A DNA stretch of 64,000 nt from Corythucha ciliata (GCA_038030265.1 CM075937.1:33832198-33896197); one strand, 5' to 3'; counted from the first letter of the stretch, positions 43,930 to 56,470 are shown. Notes: generated from the letters alone by a model not told the origin. Program-made: numbers and translations.

Positions 43930-44880
43930 GGCAGCCTATTTCATGATATTGGTTTTGAATGGGACAACCCTGTCGTGAGAAATTTTGTATAGGCATTTAA
44001 AAATAGCCAGTCCCACGAAATCGTTCTTTAAATGAGCCAATACCCAGGAAATTGGGAATTGGCATTTTAGGGAATCAATCCTGAGATACTGACTTTTTGA
44101 GTGAGTAAAACCTGCGAAATTGGATTCTGTGAGTGCAAATAATCCGTAAGATTTTGGCTTTGAAATGACCATCAAAACCACTAAATGCTTTGTTTTCGAA
44201 AGAAACGGGATCCACGAAATTTCTGTTCCCAAAACCCTGGGCATTTTTCTTTTAAACAGACATTCTATTCACTTTAAAGTGTAACATAATTATAATAATA
44301 TGAAAGCAACATTATGTCTGTAGCAAAACTGACGATTCACGTGTTGAAAATGGCTAAACTGACTATTTGCGGAGCCCTCAAAATTCCTGAAAACATCATG
44401 GTTCTCACGCACTAAAAATGACTAATGGCTAAACTGATAATTTGTACACTGAAATGGTGATTGCCGCTCTAACTATATCCAAAATGAGTATACTTGCCCA
44501 AAAAATGGTCACTCTAGAGATTCGCACCTAAAAAATTTCTAAAAATATCAGTCCTTCCCGGAAAATTGGAAAAATCTACCATTCACACGCCAAGAATGCC
44601 CAAAGTGACCATTCGCGGCTTGACTTGTCAGAATATTTGCGCCATAAAAATAGCAAAAACAAATATATTTCTAAAATGGCCAAACATACTATATTCATGT
44701 GCCAAAAATAACTAAATTGGCGATTCTTGCTCTAAAATAAGCTAAACTGACTTTATGAGCCCTAAAAGTGAATAAACTGGCGATTCGCGTCTTGAAAGTG
44801 GATAAACTGATTCTATACGCCCTAAAAACGTGCTTGTTATTCAAGTCACAAAATCAGCCAAACTGTCTCTTTTCTATTAA
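43930..44880. repeat. Degenerate tandem repeats, two sub-types
   Basis: 43930-44240 holds ACGAAATT-type units (CCCACGAAATCGTTCTTTAA, TGCGAAATTGGATTCTGTGA). 44300-44880 holds a second type built on TGGCTAAACTGACTATTTGC with CCTAAAA spacers. Both have roughly 35-45 bp periodicity with strong divergence. Confidence 0.6.
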
Positions 44881-44964
44881 CCCACATTGCAAATTACAAT
44901 TATGCGGGCTGAATACATTACTTTGGAGATTTCACGATTTTCCCGTTTTTCTTTTCTTTTTTCG

Positions 44965-45050
44965 GGCACGGGTCTCGAACCCAACGAGCGCTGCCTCGAA
45001 GGAGGGGGCTCAAGCCCTCCCGGGATCCATGTCTGGATTACTGGTCGTTA
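44965..45050 (-). repeat. Possible SINE-like fragment with B-box
   Basis: On the minus strand the sequence contains TGGGTTCGAGACCCGTG, a good RNA polymerase III B-box inside a T-arm-like hairpin, next to GC-rich GGGAGGGCTTGAGCCCCCTC. No acceptable A-box or full tRNA fold was found. Confidence 0.25.
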
Positions 45051-48000
45051 TCACACGCATTACGCTTTATATGTTATCAATCAACAATCATCATTGATTA
45101 AAATGGGCTTACCCCGTAATAAGCTAAATTTATAGGATTAACCTCCGTAAATTTCAATAAGATTCACGGTCAAAAAGCCACTTTTGATCGTTGTTTATCG
45201 AATCATATTCAGGTTTAACAAATGCAAAATTACTTAAAGCGGATTGTACTTTGCCTGGGGTTTACACATTTTTGCCAATGAAAATCTTATTCTCGAGCGA
45301 AGTTTCAAGATTTTTTTGTATGTGCCAAATGTTCAGATTTAATGCTAATTAGCCAGTTTGAAAGTATAAATTGACGGTTTCCAAGAATAGCTTTCGGTTT
45401 CGAGGATTTACTTGTCCTGGCTAGCGGCCCTTGTAAGCAGGTACGCACCAGAGTAGAGAAATTGTCATTAATTATTGTAACGTAGACGACTTCGTAGTAA
45501 TGACACTCAGGAAAGACACGAGATAATGATTTATAAGCCGTACACCAGTTTAAGAATTCAAGCCTGAGAAAATTTCGATCCTCTCTTTAACAAAACTGAT
45601 TAGTCAACAGCTGTTTGTAAAATATTGAGGATTTAACGTTTATGTCGTTCTAATTAACTTATGACGTACTCGTGCCATAGCAGGACCACAGGGAATAGTG
45701 AATACATAAATAAAATAACGTATACATTTTTTATTCATAACCTTTTAAACTTGGTTATAAGGGAAAAAATTAATAAAGAAAATTAATGGGCGTAAAAGAA
45801 GTTTTTTTATGCTCTATGGCAATGGCTAAAATATATTTTCTCTCAACACAGCCGTTCCAGGCTTAAAAGTAAATTAATTGTTTCAGGAAGATCATGGTTT
45901 TAGAACTGCAAAATGCCGTTTCGACGTTAGCACTTGGGATTAAAAGCCCCGTTGAACCTCGACACTCTAAAATCTCAAATCTCTGCGCAATAATTAATTA
46001 AGAGGTGAAGCAACGGTGGAAAACGTCCTTGAGGGGTTGTAGATTTTCCTGTCATTTTCTGAAGTTCGCAATCTACAAGGTCTCGTGTTTTTCAATGAAT
46101 ATTCTGAGGTAATTCAATCAGGCCTTCTGTAAACTGTTGATTGTATACTAATGCGGAAAGGGTGGAGAGAAAGACGCATTTACTTCATTAAACAAACGTG
46201 AAGAAAAACGATTAAGTTGAGAGATATACGCATGACTTCGATAGCAATACATCATTTACTATAATCCAAAAATTGAGCGAGAAAAGTGTCTAGAAAGAAA
46301 AACGCACCGTAAATAAAAAAGACGATTTTTTAGAAGTTTCTAATTATGAAGTGAAGACATCAACAATTTCCCTTATTGTTAGCTTGCGGCATGACTAGGA
46401 GGATTAAAAACGTCGTTTTTCATCTTCTATTACCTTTCACCCAATAGGATTACGTTTTTTTTATAAATATATTTTATACGTATATTGTGCATGCTGGGAG
46501 AGTGGTAGGACTCTTTGTATCAATCAGAATCACTAAATGGATGATTTATCGAAGCTCAAAGGGTCCTATTCATTGAGCAGCAGCTTCTTATTTAGCCATT
46601 TTGATAAATAGTGTCGTTTACGATTATGGAAAAATAAAAATAAAATACTGAAAAAAGTTTGAAATTTGGCCTTATGGCAATCTTCATAAATTGAATGGAA
46701 AACGGTGACATTTATGTCCAGTGCGGTTTTCCTTCAATTTTCTCATTTCCTAAATGACTTTCGTCTGCAATTTCGATACAAGAAAAAGGAAAAAGCCGAA
46801 GAAACCGCTTTGCGTAGGGAATCTCTAGGAATCTTCGCAATTTACAGCCCCAACCCGCATCCTGTTAGGGTAATATACGAGATTGATCCAATGCATTCGT
46901 TCGAGGTCCAACGTGCCTGCTAGTATAAAGACGGTGTGTGTGTGCGTGGGTGTTTCTTCACTAGGGAATGTCTTGGATCGAGAGCATGCAAATTCGGCTT
47001 GTTGATGCCGATGATGATGATGGAATCCACCGACTGGGTTTTGTAATAAAAATGGTAACACAAAACTCATTCTGTATCCACGATGACCCAATCGTTGGCT
47101 GATATTTTCCTCGCAGAATTCAAGGAGAAATTATTGAACCCTCAGCCGCGTTTATTTTTTAATATAGATGCGCATTTCACAACGACCCCCGCTCCCTCAG
47201 CAGCACAAATGAAACCGAAAATACAAAAAATGGCCCATTAAAATAAAAACTAAAAAACCTAGGGAAGAAAAACAAAAAGGAATGAGTAAAAATTGAACTT
47301 ACACTGAAGTGACCCTCGCGAACGGATAATGTTGAATTCGGGGTAACGTCCCCTGGCCACCGTCTCATTGCTGGAATCCATTTTTGGCTAGCTCGTGGGT
47401 CTTTCTTGAGGCATCCTTAAAGATATTTAGAACTAGATTAAATATATTTAGAAACTAAGAAGTTCTTCAAGGGGAATGGCGATATAATTGTTGTACAAGC
47501 TGACAAGACAAGGAAAACGTCTTCCTGACGTACAGGAAGAAATATATTTCAAAAATGCGACTCCTGTTGAATGATGAAAAAACGTCTACACAAATAACTA
47601 GCAGTCTCACCAATAAGTTGCAATCGATGAATAACGTAATTGTTAAAAAGCCATTCTCCTTGAATTCATTCTGTATCGTATGGTGGTGCCACAGTGCTCG
47701 TAACGAGGGGCATTTTCTCTTTTTAAGAAAACTCCGACCAGTAAGAGAAATCGAAAAAGAACAGGAGAAAAAGGGAGATTCTATGTCAATCTGTTAATTC
47801 AAAGTCCTTTTGAAGGTCTTTGGAATGAAAAGAGAACCGTTTGTAAAACAAAAGCGTATAATTTATAGAAAGAATAAGGAAATCAATTTAACCAAGCACG
47901 ACTAAAAAAGGAGGGAGCCACATTAGTTTTTTCACATGAAAATATTAAATTTGACATCACATCTCCCCACCCCCCAATATTGTAAGCCCGATCTAAGCGT

Positions 48001-48701
48001 TAGGATACCAGTGAGCTGTTCGTCTGTGCCAATGTACTGAAGTACAGTTTGCGGGAAGGGGAGAGGGAGTTTGAGAGTGTGTGATTTTCGGGGTAGTCAT
48101 GTTCAAAAACCGGCATTAGGATACACGAGGGCCTATGACATGATATTGTCACGTGTCAATAACATGACAACATCATCATATGAAATTATGTCACTTTCGG
48201 GAAAAATGGCCACTTCCGTATACCTTGGCCTGTTATTTGGAGGCACAAATGGCCATCTATTTAGATCGCAAAATGGCCAGCATTTAGAGCCAAATAGTCA
48301 AATTAGAGCCTTTCACCGAAAATTAATTTCACCAAACCACGGGTAGAGGAGAGGTTCTAACGGTCCCTGTAGAAAACCGGCTCTGAAGCTCAAATTACAA
48401 ATTTCTGAACCCAATCGCACGCAGAGAGAGGCATAAACATAGCCAAACCCCAGCCGGGGCCATTGTTTCTCGAAACTCCAGAGGTTACGGGTTCAAATCT
48501 CGTCAGAGAGCCCATTTTTTCTCGAAGCTCGAATTGTGTTAGGCTTTGCCTTTCCGTGTCCTCCGGGTAAAATCAGTTAATTACTTTACTTCTTTATTTA
48601 AAATACCGGCGACAGAAACCCTCGTATCTAATCTATCAATCTATGAATCTCCAGCTATAAATCGTGCATTTCAGTTCAAAAACAGCAATGTTGGCTCTAT
48701 A
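45051..48701. other. Sequence without a supported gene
   Basis: AT-rich, with a short TG microsatellite near 46934 and ATG/GATGATGATG near 47010. Degenerate repeat words (AAATGGCCA) occur at 48200-48290. A tRNA-like B-box GGGTTCAAATC at 48490 has no matching A-box. Confidence 0.5.
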
Positions 48702-49114
48702 CAGGGTGTTTCAGGAGGAATGGTCAGGACTTTAACCAGTCGTAGTACTAACGAGGACGAACCAAAATCACCATATGGACATAGGGTCGCAAACGCTTCA
48801 TTTCCGAGTTACAGGTATTTTTGACATTTTTCGGCCAAACGCGTTCTTATCGTCAATAATCATTTCTAGCGTCCTAGCCATTCGTAACAGAACAATGCCG
48901 ATTACATTTTTGAAAAGAGCACAGATTTTGGGTTTAAGAAACGCTGTTTTAACTAACCCAACTAATGTTTAAGTATTTTATTTTATTTCTTGAAAAAGCG
49001 GAAAAGTGCAAATTTGATTTTCACCGTTTCCTTCAAAGACGAATCTTCCGAAGTCTTCGGTGGTAAAGGTACGGTTAAATTATTGTAAAAACATGCCGGT
49101 GTTGTAAGCTACAA
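48702..49114 (+). repeat. Long terminal repeat of TA-flanked element, left arm
   Basis: It starts CAGGGTGTTTCAGGAGGAAT after TA (48700-48701). It is the inverse of 55397-55807 with a few per cent difference over about 410 bp. The two arms face inward, as terminal inverted repeats would. Confidence 0.8.
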
Positions 49115-49215
49115 AATGGCTTTTTACATTTTTTTGTTTTTGTTTTGTTTTGTTAAACGGGGAGGGAAGCCCAGAAGAAACTATCTCCTACCAAAGTCGA
49201 CCTATGAGATCTATT

Positions 49216-51467
49216 CCCGATGAGAACAGGTCCATCGAATCGATGTCGACAAGACATTTTTTCACTGAGGTAATGATCGAGTCGATGGTGAGTCAAAAAC
49301 GTCCTGCGAACGGCCGTCTTATCGATGGAGATGAATCGATGACATCTCATCGACCATCCATCGACGATTACAATCGAGTTTTTATCGAGTCAGTAGTAGG
49401 TCAGCATGGTCGACGTCGATGCATCGACATCAGGCAGACGTCGATTGTTAGTGCGATATTACGTCGAAATGACGTTTTATCGAGTTGTTTCATCGACAGA
49501 TTTCCGATGAATTGTCGATCTGTTGCATCGAGGCGCTGTCGATGAAATGAGTCAACTAAAGCTCGACAGGCAATCGACAACGCAAGTCATCATTATCCAT
49601 AGAAGAAGTACACGAGGAATCATCGAGACCATCCTGACACTTACGCACCCGTAAGAGACGGAATAGCCTCGCTGCCTGGTATACGTTTTCAGTGAATGCG
49701 ATCAGAGTACGACGTCGATCACCCATGAACAATACGACGATAATTATGTATAGGTACATACGTTTTGAACTGCTGTCCTGGATCTTGGAACTGATAGTAG
49801 CAAGCGTCTTCTACTTCATCTGGAAACACTCGTTCTTTCCTTCGAAATTAATTAAGGAGGGTTCACCAATTTCATGGTCAATAGTAGGTAGGCTTCGGGG
49901 TATTGATGTATCGCATAATTATTTTTTCCTTTTATTCATTGTAATTTGAAAAACATGAATATACCTACTGAGTTAAAAAAATGGAGCTGTCGGGTACATA
50001 ATTCTGAGGATGAGAAACTTTTTCTTTTTTGTTTACTGCACAATACACACTACACAATACACAATACAAAGCACAGGACTGCACGAGTGCACGTGAATAA
50101 CTTCATAACTTGCCTCACCAAGGCACATTCTTGGTTGAAGAAGGTACGGCGTGGGCGTGCGGGACAAGAAGGAACAAGAAAAGTCCGCGTCAGCCCTACT
50201 GGGTTGCCTCGCGCAACCCCCACACTATCCCTACCACCGCAAGTTCTCTTTTCTCGCCCGATGCTCTGCTAATCCCTTTCTTCGAAAGATTGGAAACGTG
50301 GTTTCTATAATATTCTATATTATTCTACTTCCCCTCGGCGCCCTTGTATAAACTTCTTTTTTTCTATTTTTTTTTTTTCATTTGTTCTTTTGTCGTTTTC
50401 TTGGTTATTTACACATTTTAAGCGTGTACAGAGAAATAAAACAGTCCACGCATCGTCGCTGGTTATATACGAAAACGTTTGCAGTTGTGGGAAATCATCA
50501 AAAAGTGTTCCACTTCTTGAACAAGTGTAAATAAAACTGCTGGAATCTGAACGTCGATTTTATTACCCCGACAACTGTACGGAGGAGGGGGTTGTTGATA
50601 AGGACCTATTATATTTTAGGCATAGTACGTAATGAAGATTTGAAAGGTAGAAATTAATGGTAGGTATATAGTGCATTTCATTCATCATGATGTAATACGG
50701 AATAGGATGGGGAGGGCGACAACGTCACTAAACACAGTTATATATACGGCGAGAATACATCCGAGTGCATCGAATTGTCAAATCTCTATTAACTTTCAAA
50801 ATTTATGTTTAAAATAACCCAAGCTATCGAGAAAATTTCGACGTCGACATCACGTAACGCATTCTACATTGAGACACAGATATTTTCAACTTCGGTTCTC
50901 TAGCGAGACCATCACCGTCTTCAAGTCGAGAAGAAATCAACGCAGTAGACATTTTACGTTGAAACATCAAAATAGTATCGATATCGATATTTTGTAGGAT
51001 TTATTACGCTCGCTATCGAGGGATTAACGCCACTAAGCACAATATTGTACATAAGGCTGGAATATACCAGTGTGCATAGAATTTGCACGTCTCCATAGTG
51101 TAAATGTAGTACCGAATTCTTATTAGCGTTAAAATTGATGTTTAAAATAACCAAAGCTATCGAGAAAATTTCCACGTCGATATCACGTAATGTATTCTAC
51201 ATTGAAGCACCGATATAATTTCAACGTCGGTTCTCAGGCGAGACCATCGCCGTCTTGAAGTCGATAAAAATTCCACATCGAATCTTTATCGACGAGATAA
51301 ACGTCGACGAATAGATGTGATAACGATGTCAGATTCACATCGATGAACAAACCTCGATTCATCGAGGTAGTATTGCCGTCGATTATATGTTGTTAAAAAG
51401 TCATCTCCGAAAAACAGGGCCATCGATGTGTAATCAACGTCGATTCGATGGACTTGTTCTGATCGGG
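49216..51467. mobile_element. TCGA-rich foldback element
   Basis: The left end reads CCCGATGAGAACAGGTCCAT and the right end is the inverse of CCCGATCAGAACAAGTCCAT, both continuing into CGAATCGA. The element is saturated with TCGA: I count 25 in 49197-49625 and 20 in 50821-51450, against one or two per 400 bp expected by chance. A 0.33-kb tandem duplication lies at about 50724-51260. No transposase was recognised; the 131-codon frame at 49150-49545 is made of these repeats. It looks like a non-autonomous DNA element of unknown class. Confidence 0.65.
50724..51260 (+). repeat. Tandem duplication inside TCGA-rich element
   Basis: Two diverged copies about 333 bp apart share AAAATAACC(C/A)AAGCTATCGAG, TTCTACATTGA and CGAGACCATC(A/G)CCGTCTT. 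Confidence 0.8.
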
Positions 51468-51480
51468 TTGTGGTGTCCCC

Positions 51481-52351
51481 TCAGGTTGCCCTGCCAAGAA
51501 AGACGCTAACTTTCAAGCGTACTCCACCACCACTCCTTAACGAAGTTGAGGATGTTCCCCGTAGCCATTTTGGAGATGTCTTCCGGTTGAAGCACATCAT
51601 TTCCAAGATGGTGAAAGTGTAACCGCCCCAGAGCCTCGCACTCACACAGTACGGCTCTGCTGTTTCCACGGCCAAGTCGCAAAATCTGCAAATGTCCGTG
51701 TCAGACTTCTCCATTAGTCTGAGTGTATATCGAAGGGCACAATGTCCCGTTAGCAGTCCCACCAAGATCCTAAGGTCTCCTCGGCTCAGAGAGATCAGGC
51801 CCTTCTCTGATCGTCCCTTTGGAGTGACAAAGAGCTTGGCCTGCCTGAGACCTGGTTGTCTAACCCAGTGTTCACGATGCCTCTCGTCCAACCACGCCTG
51901 CACTTGCCTCTTCGTGAAGGACTTCGTGACCCCGAGACTTGGTTCCGGGCGCACGTAAGGCATCTCTGATCCTCTCTTCGCGAGTTTATCAGCCATTTCA
52001 TTCCCCTCAAACCCCTTGAGACATCAAAATAAGGCTGTTTGCCGTTGCCACAGGCCTGAGGGCTTCAAGACATCCCCAAACTAGCTTCGAATTCACGACA
52101 CTTGAGCCTAGGGCTATAAGAGCCGCCTGGCTGTCAGACAGGATGAAGATCTCCGCTTTCCGAAGACCCCTCTCACTAATCTTCCGTGCACAGGCTTCTA
52201 TAGCATAGATCTCCGCCTGAAAGATGGTGGTGGTCGTCCCAAAGGACTCCCAATGCTGAAGCCTGGGGCCAAAGACCCCAATGCCAGCACCCCCATCCTT
52301 CACAGATCCATCAGTATACCATACTTGCGTGCCGGGCTTAAACCTCGGCAA
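51481..52351 (-). pseudogene. Non-LTR element 2: RNase H and C-terminal region
   Basis: RNase H motifs appear in order: VWYTDGSVKDGGAGIG (first Asp), FQAEIYAIEAC (Glu), IFILSDSQAAL (second Asp). After a frameshift near 52005 the frame gives FEGNEMADKLAKRG (final Asp). The following C-terminal stretch contains LTGHCALRYTL and ICRFC, the Cys-bearing tail usual in this group. The last frame stops at 51481-51483. Confidence 0.88.
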
Positions 52352-52399
52352 ACCCTTATCCCAAAGGTCGCGGTGGCCTACATCGACATTAAAGGGTTT

Positions 52400-54090
52400 T
52401 TAAAAATCCATCCTCACGTGCATGAGATGCGTAACGACTTCAGCCGCCTCACTACATGCAACTTCCTCCAGAACACGCAAGTGCCCAACCTGGACACTCC
52501 GCTTCACGTGATCCGCCCGCAGCAGTCTCACCGCCGCCATATATGCAGTCGCCTGCACAAAGTGCAGGGGAGGCATGTCCAGTGACACCTCCATGGCCGC
52601 CGTCGGCCACGAGTGCATAGCATCCGTTACTCCAAGACAGGCCTGGCGCTGCAAATCACTCAGCAAGGCCTGGACTGTCCCTTGTCTCGTTCTCTGCCAC
52701 CATAGGAGTGAGCCATAGGTGACGATAGGCCTAACAATGGCAGTGTACAGCCACAACACCATTTTTGGCTTTAGACCCCATGTTTTGCAAACGTGGCCTT
52801 ATTCAGCACCCTCTTGATTTGCGAGGTCCATTTGAGCCCCTGATCCAGGGTAACCCCAAGGTACTTGACTTCTTGTCTTACTTTCAACACTTCTCCATTC
52901 AGTCGAACTACCTTTAATGCCAGCTTGCTCCTCCTGGTAAACGCAACAAGGGTGGTCTTCTCAGGGTTAACCCTGAGAACATGCCTGCCGCACCATCGCT
53001 GCACTATGTTAAGGGCACCCTGCATCCTATTGGATATGGTATCATCAAATTTGCCCCTAACTAGAATCGCAAGGTCATCCGCGTAACACACTACCTCATA
53101 ACCCTGCTCCTTTAGGATAGCGAGAAGCTCGTCCACCACGAGCAACCAGAGCAAAGGAGAGAGCACACCCCCCTGAGGACATCCCCTTGAGGGCAACACG
53201 GACGCGGCATTCCAGCATCCCCTTGATCCATTTCACTGAAGATGGATCAATACCTCTGCTCCTTACTGCAGCCTCCATAGAATCATAGGTGGTGTTATCA
53301 AAAGCACCACCTATGTCCAGGAAGCAGCCCAGCGCAGTTTCTTTCGCCTCCAGATATTTTTCAACCTTACCCACCAGTTCGTTTAGAGCGGTCTCAGTAG
53401 ATTTGCCCGCCTGGTAGGCATGCTGCCCCTGTGGATTGGTTTAGTTTTAAGGTAACCGTCCTTGATATCCAGGCCAATTACCTTTTCCACTGTTTTAAGG
53501 AGGAAGGACGTGAGGCTTATGGGTCGGTACGCCTTTGCCTGGGCCGAGGAGTTTGCTCCCGACTTAGGAATGAACACAACCCTGACCTCCCTCCATGCCT
53601 TCGATATATACGATAATGCATAGCTCGCCCTAAATATCCTTCTGAGGCGTGGCTCCAGGACCTCCAGGCCACGCTGTAGCATGACCGGGAATATCCCGTC
53701 CGGCCCAGGGGACTTACAGGGCTTAAATGAGCCAATAGCCCATTTAATTTTCGCGGGCGTAAACAATCTCCCCGATGCGCTCCAAATTGCATTTGTTGGC
53801 CGGCAGTCCGCCACCACTTCGCCCTGAACATCTGAGGCCCCTGCATCCCTGGAATCAGGGAAATGACTTCGCAGGAGGACCTCCAGGGTCTCTTTAGCGC
53901 TCCCGGTATACGCCCCATCTGCCGTTTTGATCGGACCAATTTGGCCCGGGCCCTCTTTGGACAGGACCCTCTGTAGTCTGCCCATAACGGACATATCCTC
54001 CATCCCCTCACAGAAGGTCCTCCACGTGGCCCGCTTTGCTTTCCTAAGGGCCTTGTTATACTCCGTGAGGGAGCGCCTATAAGCCTCCCA
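52400..54090 (-). pseudogene. Non-LTR element 2: reverse transcriptase
   Basis: From 54090 down the frames give EAYRRSLTEYNKALRKAKRA, FKPCKSPGPDGIFPVML, VVFIPKSG and AYRPISLTSFLLKTVEKVI. Next come LGCFLDIGGAFDNTTYDSM (about 53320), RGCPQGGVLSPLLWLLVVDE, the catalytic YADD at 53085-53074, VKYLGVTLD and a thumb with SLLWWQRTR and DLQRQACLGVTDAM. These are complete jockey/R1-type RT motifs in order. Frameshifts near 53380, 53200 and 52770 separate the pieces. Confidence 0.9.
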
Positions 54091-54347
54091 CTCCCCACGT
54101 GATACCGTTCCCTGACCCGCTTGTAATTCCGGGATACCGGCGAACCCGAGAGGGAGACTACTGCCTCAGCGACACCACCGGAGGTTCCGGGCTCAACCAC
54201 CTCCATTGAGGTAGTCTCCCCCGTCAACTCCGCGGTGCCGGGCTGAGCAGGCTGAGGGCTACTGAGAAGCTCGTCCTCAACCTGCTCCAGGGTTTTAAAC
54301 CCTGAATTTGGCAAAGTGAAACGGTCGCGATCCATAAACAGCCCCAC
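54090..54347 (-). pseudogene. Non-LTR element 2: ORF1-like N-terminus
   Basis: The ATG near 54335-54347 opens a Pro/Glu/Ser-rich stretch (TLEQVEDELLSSPQPAQPGT) without zinc knuckles, continuing to SRNYKRVRERYHVGSG. It then shifts frame straight into RT-linker sequence. The fusion without an endonuclease implies a deletion in this copy or its source. The ORF1 label is inference from position. Confidence 0.5.
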
Positions 54348-54715
54348 GAGCAGCTAGGGAAATAAAAGTCACCCACGGCAGAGCCCCGCATGCCGTGGGA
54401 AGGCTTAATACTCAGGGAGGTCGCCTGGTATCCCTGAGGCTCCGTTAGATACACAGTTCACCCTGTGTCACGCACCCTTCGGCACGGGTCGCATAACGCC
54501 TTGGGTTGGTAGCGAGTTCTTTTAAGACCGTGCCCTCGCCACTACACGGCCCATACCCCTCCTTCATTTGTTAGGAGAATTTTCCGTAACAGGTCCGCCA
54601 ACCGTGCCGCGGATACCGCAGCACGGCGCGTCAAAGCGCCGGGAAGGCTGGAGGTCGGAGTTGGGTGGTCAGTGGCTAGCTGCACCAAAATGCATGGTGC
54701 CGTATTTTAAAAAGA

Positions 54716-55396
54716 CGCGATGAAATACACGGCGTCAACGCATAACCACCCAATTTGGCCCCTTTTCAAATTTTTAAATCGACGCATTTTTGACTGAGAT
54801 ACCACAGCGAACGTTCAGAAATTCCTGATCACATCGTCAAATTAAGCCATATTGCACCCACCACAAAAGAAAATTAGAAACAGTTGTTTCCGCGTCAATC
54901 TTTGAGCATGCAATCATAAATACTTTTGCGATACGCTGTAATGTTATTTAGTTTGAAAATGACTCCCCCTCCCCCTCCCATTGCAGCCCAACATCGGCCT
55001 CAACTACCCATCAACAAAAGTACAACTTTTAGATCACTTTGGTGAGATTTTGGATATTTCCGATGGGTAAGTGAGGAAGAGGGATGGGAGGAGTAATAAT
55101 TTGACAAAATAACATGATGTATTTTCTATCATTTCGGGACGAATTTTGTTATTGTTGAGGTGTAGGTGTTGGGCGGGGGAGGAGAGGATAAATTAATTAT
55201 TTGGCAAAAAACATGAGTTATTCGTTTTATGAAATGATTTCTGTGTGCACATTCAAAGATTGACGCGGAAATAGCTGTTTTCAATTGTTTATGCTTAGTG
55301 AAATGAGTCTCAATTTGACGATCTGAACAGGAATTTCTGAACGTTCGCTGTGATATCTCAGTCAAAACTGCGTCGATTTTAAAATTTAAATAACCA
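54716..55396. repeat. Inverted pair inside the right arm region
   Basis: AAATCGACGCATTTTTGACT at about 54777 is matched inversely by the AGTCAAAACTGCGTCGATTT region at 55360-55380, with TTCAGAAATTCCTGATC and its inverse further in. It forms a further palindrome joined to the right terminal arm. Confidence 0.6.
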
Positions 55397-55807
55397 TGTT
55401 GTAGCTTACAACACCGGCATGTTTTTACAATAATTTAACCGTACCTTTACCACCAAAGACTTCGGAAGATTCGTCTTTGAAGAAAAACGGTGAAAATCAA
55501 ATTTTCACTTTTCCGCTTTTTCAAGAAATAAAATAAAATACTTAAACATTAGTTGGGTTAGTTAAAACAGCGTTTCTTAAACCGTAAATTTGTGCTCTTT
55601 TCAAAAATGTAATCGGTATTGTTCTGTTACGAATGGCTAGGACGCTAGAAATAATTATTGACGAAAAGAACGCGTTTGGCCGAAAAATGACAAAAATACC
55701 TAAAACTCGGAAACGAAGCGTTTGGGACCCTATGTTCATATGGTGATTTTGGTTCGTCCTCGTTAGTACTACGAATGGTTAATGATCATTCCTCCTGAAA
55801 CACCCTG
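55397..55807 (-). repeat. Long terminal repeat of TA-flanked element, right arm
   Basis: This is the inverse of 48702-49114. It ends CCTGAAACACCCTG and is followed by TA (55808-55809). Confidence 0.8.
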
Positions 55808-55849
55808 TATTACTGACGCTTTGAAATTATTAACTGGCACAGACACTAG

Positions 55850-56100
55850 ACTCTCTAATAGCACAAATGGTCAAATCTGGCCAACTCAGCCCCTGAAACT
55901 GATTATTTCGCTATAAACGTTGACAATGTGTGCCCAAAAACCACTTGGGCCATGGCTTGCCGTTTTATTGTCGCGAAATCCGTTATTTGGTTAAAAACTG
56001 GTAATTTTGCCGCTTAAACTGGCCATTCGGCCCTAAAACCGATCAATCACGCCCAAAAATGTGTCAATTTAGACAAAGAATCCCACAGCCGAACATTAGC
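55850..56100. repeat. Degenerate tandem repeats (CTAAAACTGGCC-type)
   Basis: Loose units with CTGAAACTGATTATTTCGC, TTAAACTGGCCATTCGGCCC and similar words resemble the 44300-44880 sub-type. Confidence 0.45.
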
Positions 56101-56470
56101 GTACCGAGGTAATGGCGAGGGTCGCGGACCGGCTCGGGCCCCCTGTCAGACGGGGCCCCCGAAAAGGTTGAATACGAAAAAATGAGGATGTATCCACGAA
56201 TATAGAACACATAAAATAGTATACATCATATAGGTAATGTGAAAAAATTGGCCGGATGGACAGCGATTTGGCTCCTTTCTACGACCTCCTTTCAGTCTCT
56301 TCTAACGTTGCGATAAGTGATATCAGCAAAGAGTGTGGGCTGAATATTCAATTGTGCCCCCGAGAGCGCTTCTGGTGGCTCAAATTTTATAAAATCCGTA
56401 GCTAAAATGGAGAAAATACACCGTCTCCTGTTTCGTTAGGTCCTTGAGCGCATCACCAATGTCCCGATCG

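Larger units (their letters stand above)
51468..54715 (-). mobile_element. Non-LTR retrotransposon 2, internally deleted
   Basis: On the minus strand, from right to left, it shows a GC-rich 5' UTR (about 54350-54715), an ORF1-like start, an RT, an RNase H and a short 3' end abutting the TCGA-rich element. The apurinic/apyrimidinic endonuclease and the ORF1 zinc-knuckle region are missing between about 54100 and 54120. Possession of RNase H with this RT type places it in the jockey/R1/LOA/I group. Several frameshifts and stops make it inactive. Confidence 0.85.

Noticed and set aside
48480..48500. B-box-like GGGTTCAAATC
   Set aside because: No A-box at a suitable distance and no tRNA fold.
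49150..49545. 131-codon frame in the TCGA-rich element
   Set aside because: It is translated repeat motif; openness follows from the low frequency of stop codons in TCGA-rich sequence.
51692..51958. Plus-strand frames opposite the RNase H and RT of non-LTR element 2
   Set aside because: These are shadows of the minus-strand retrotransposon coding sequence.
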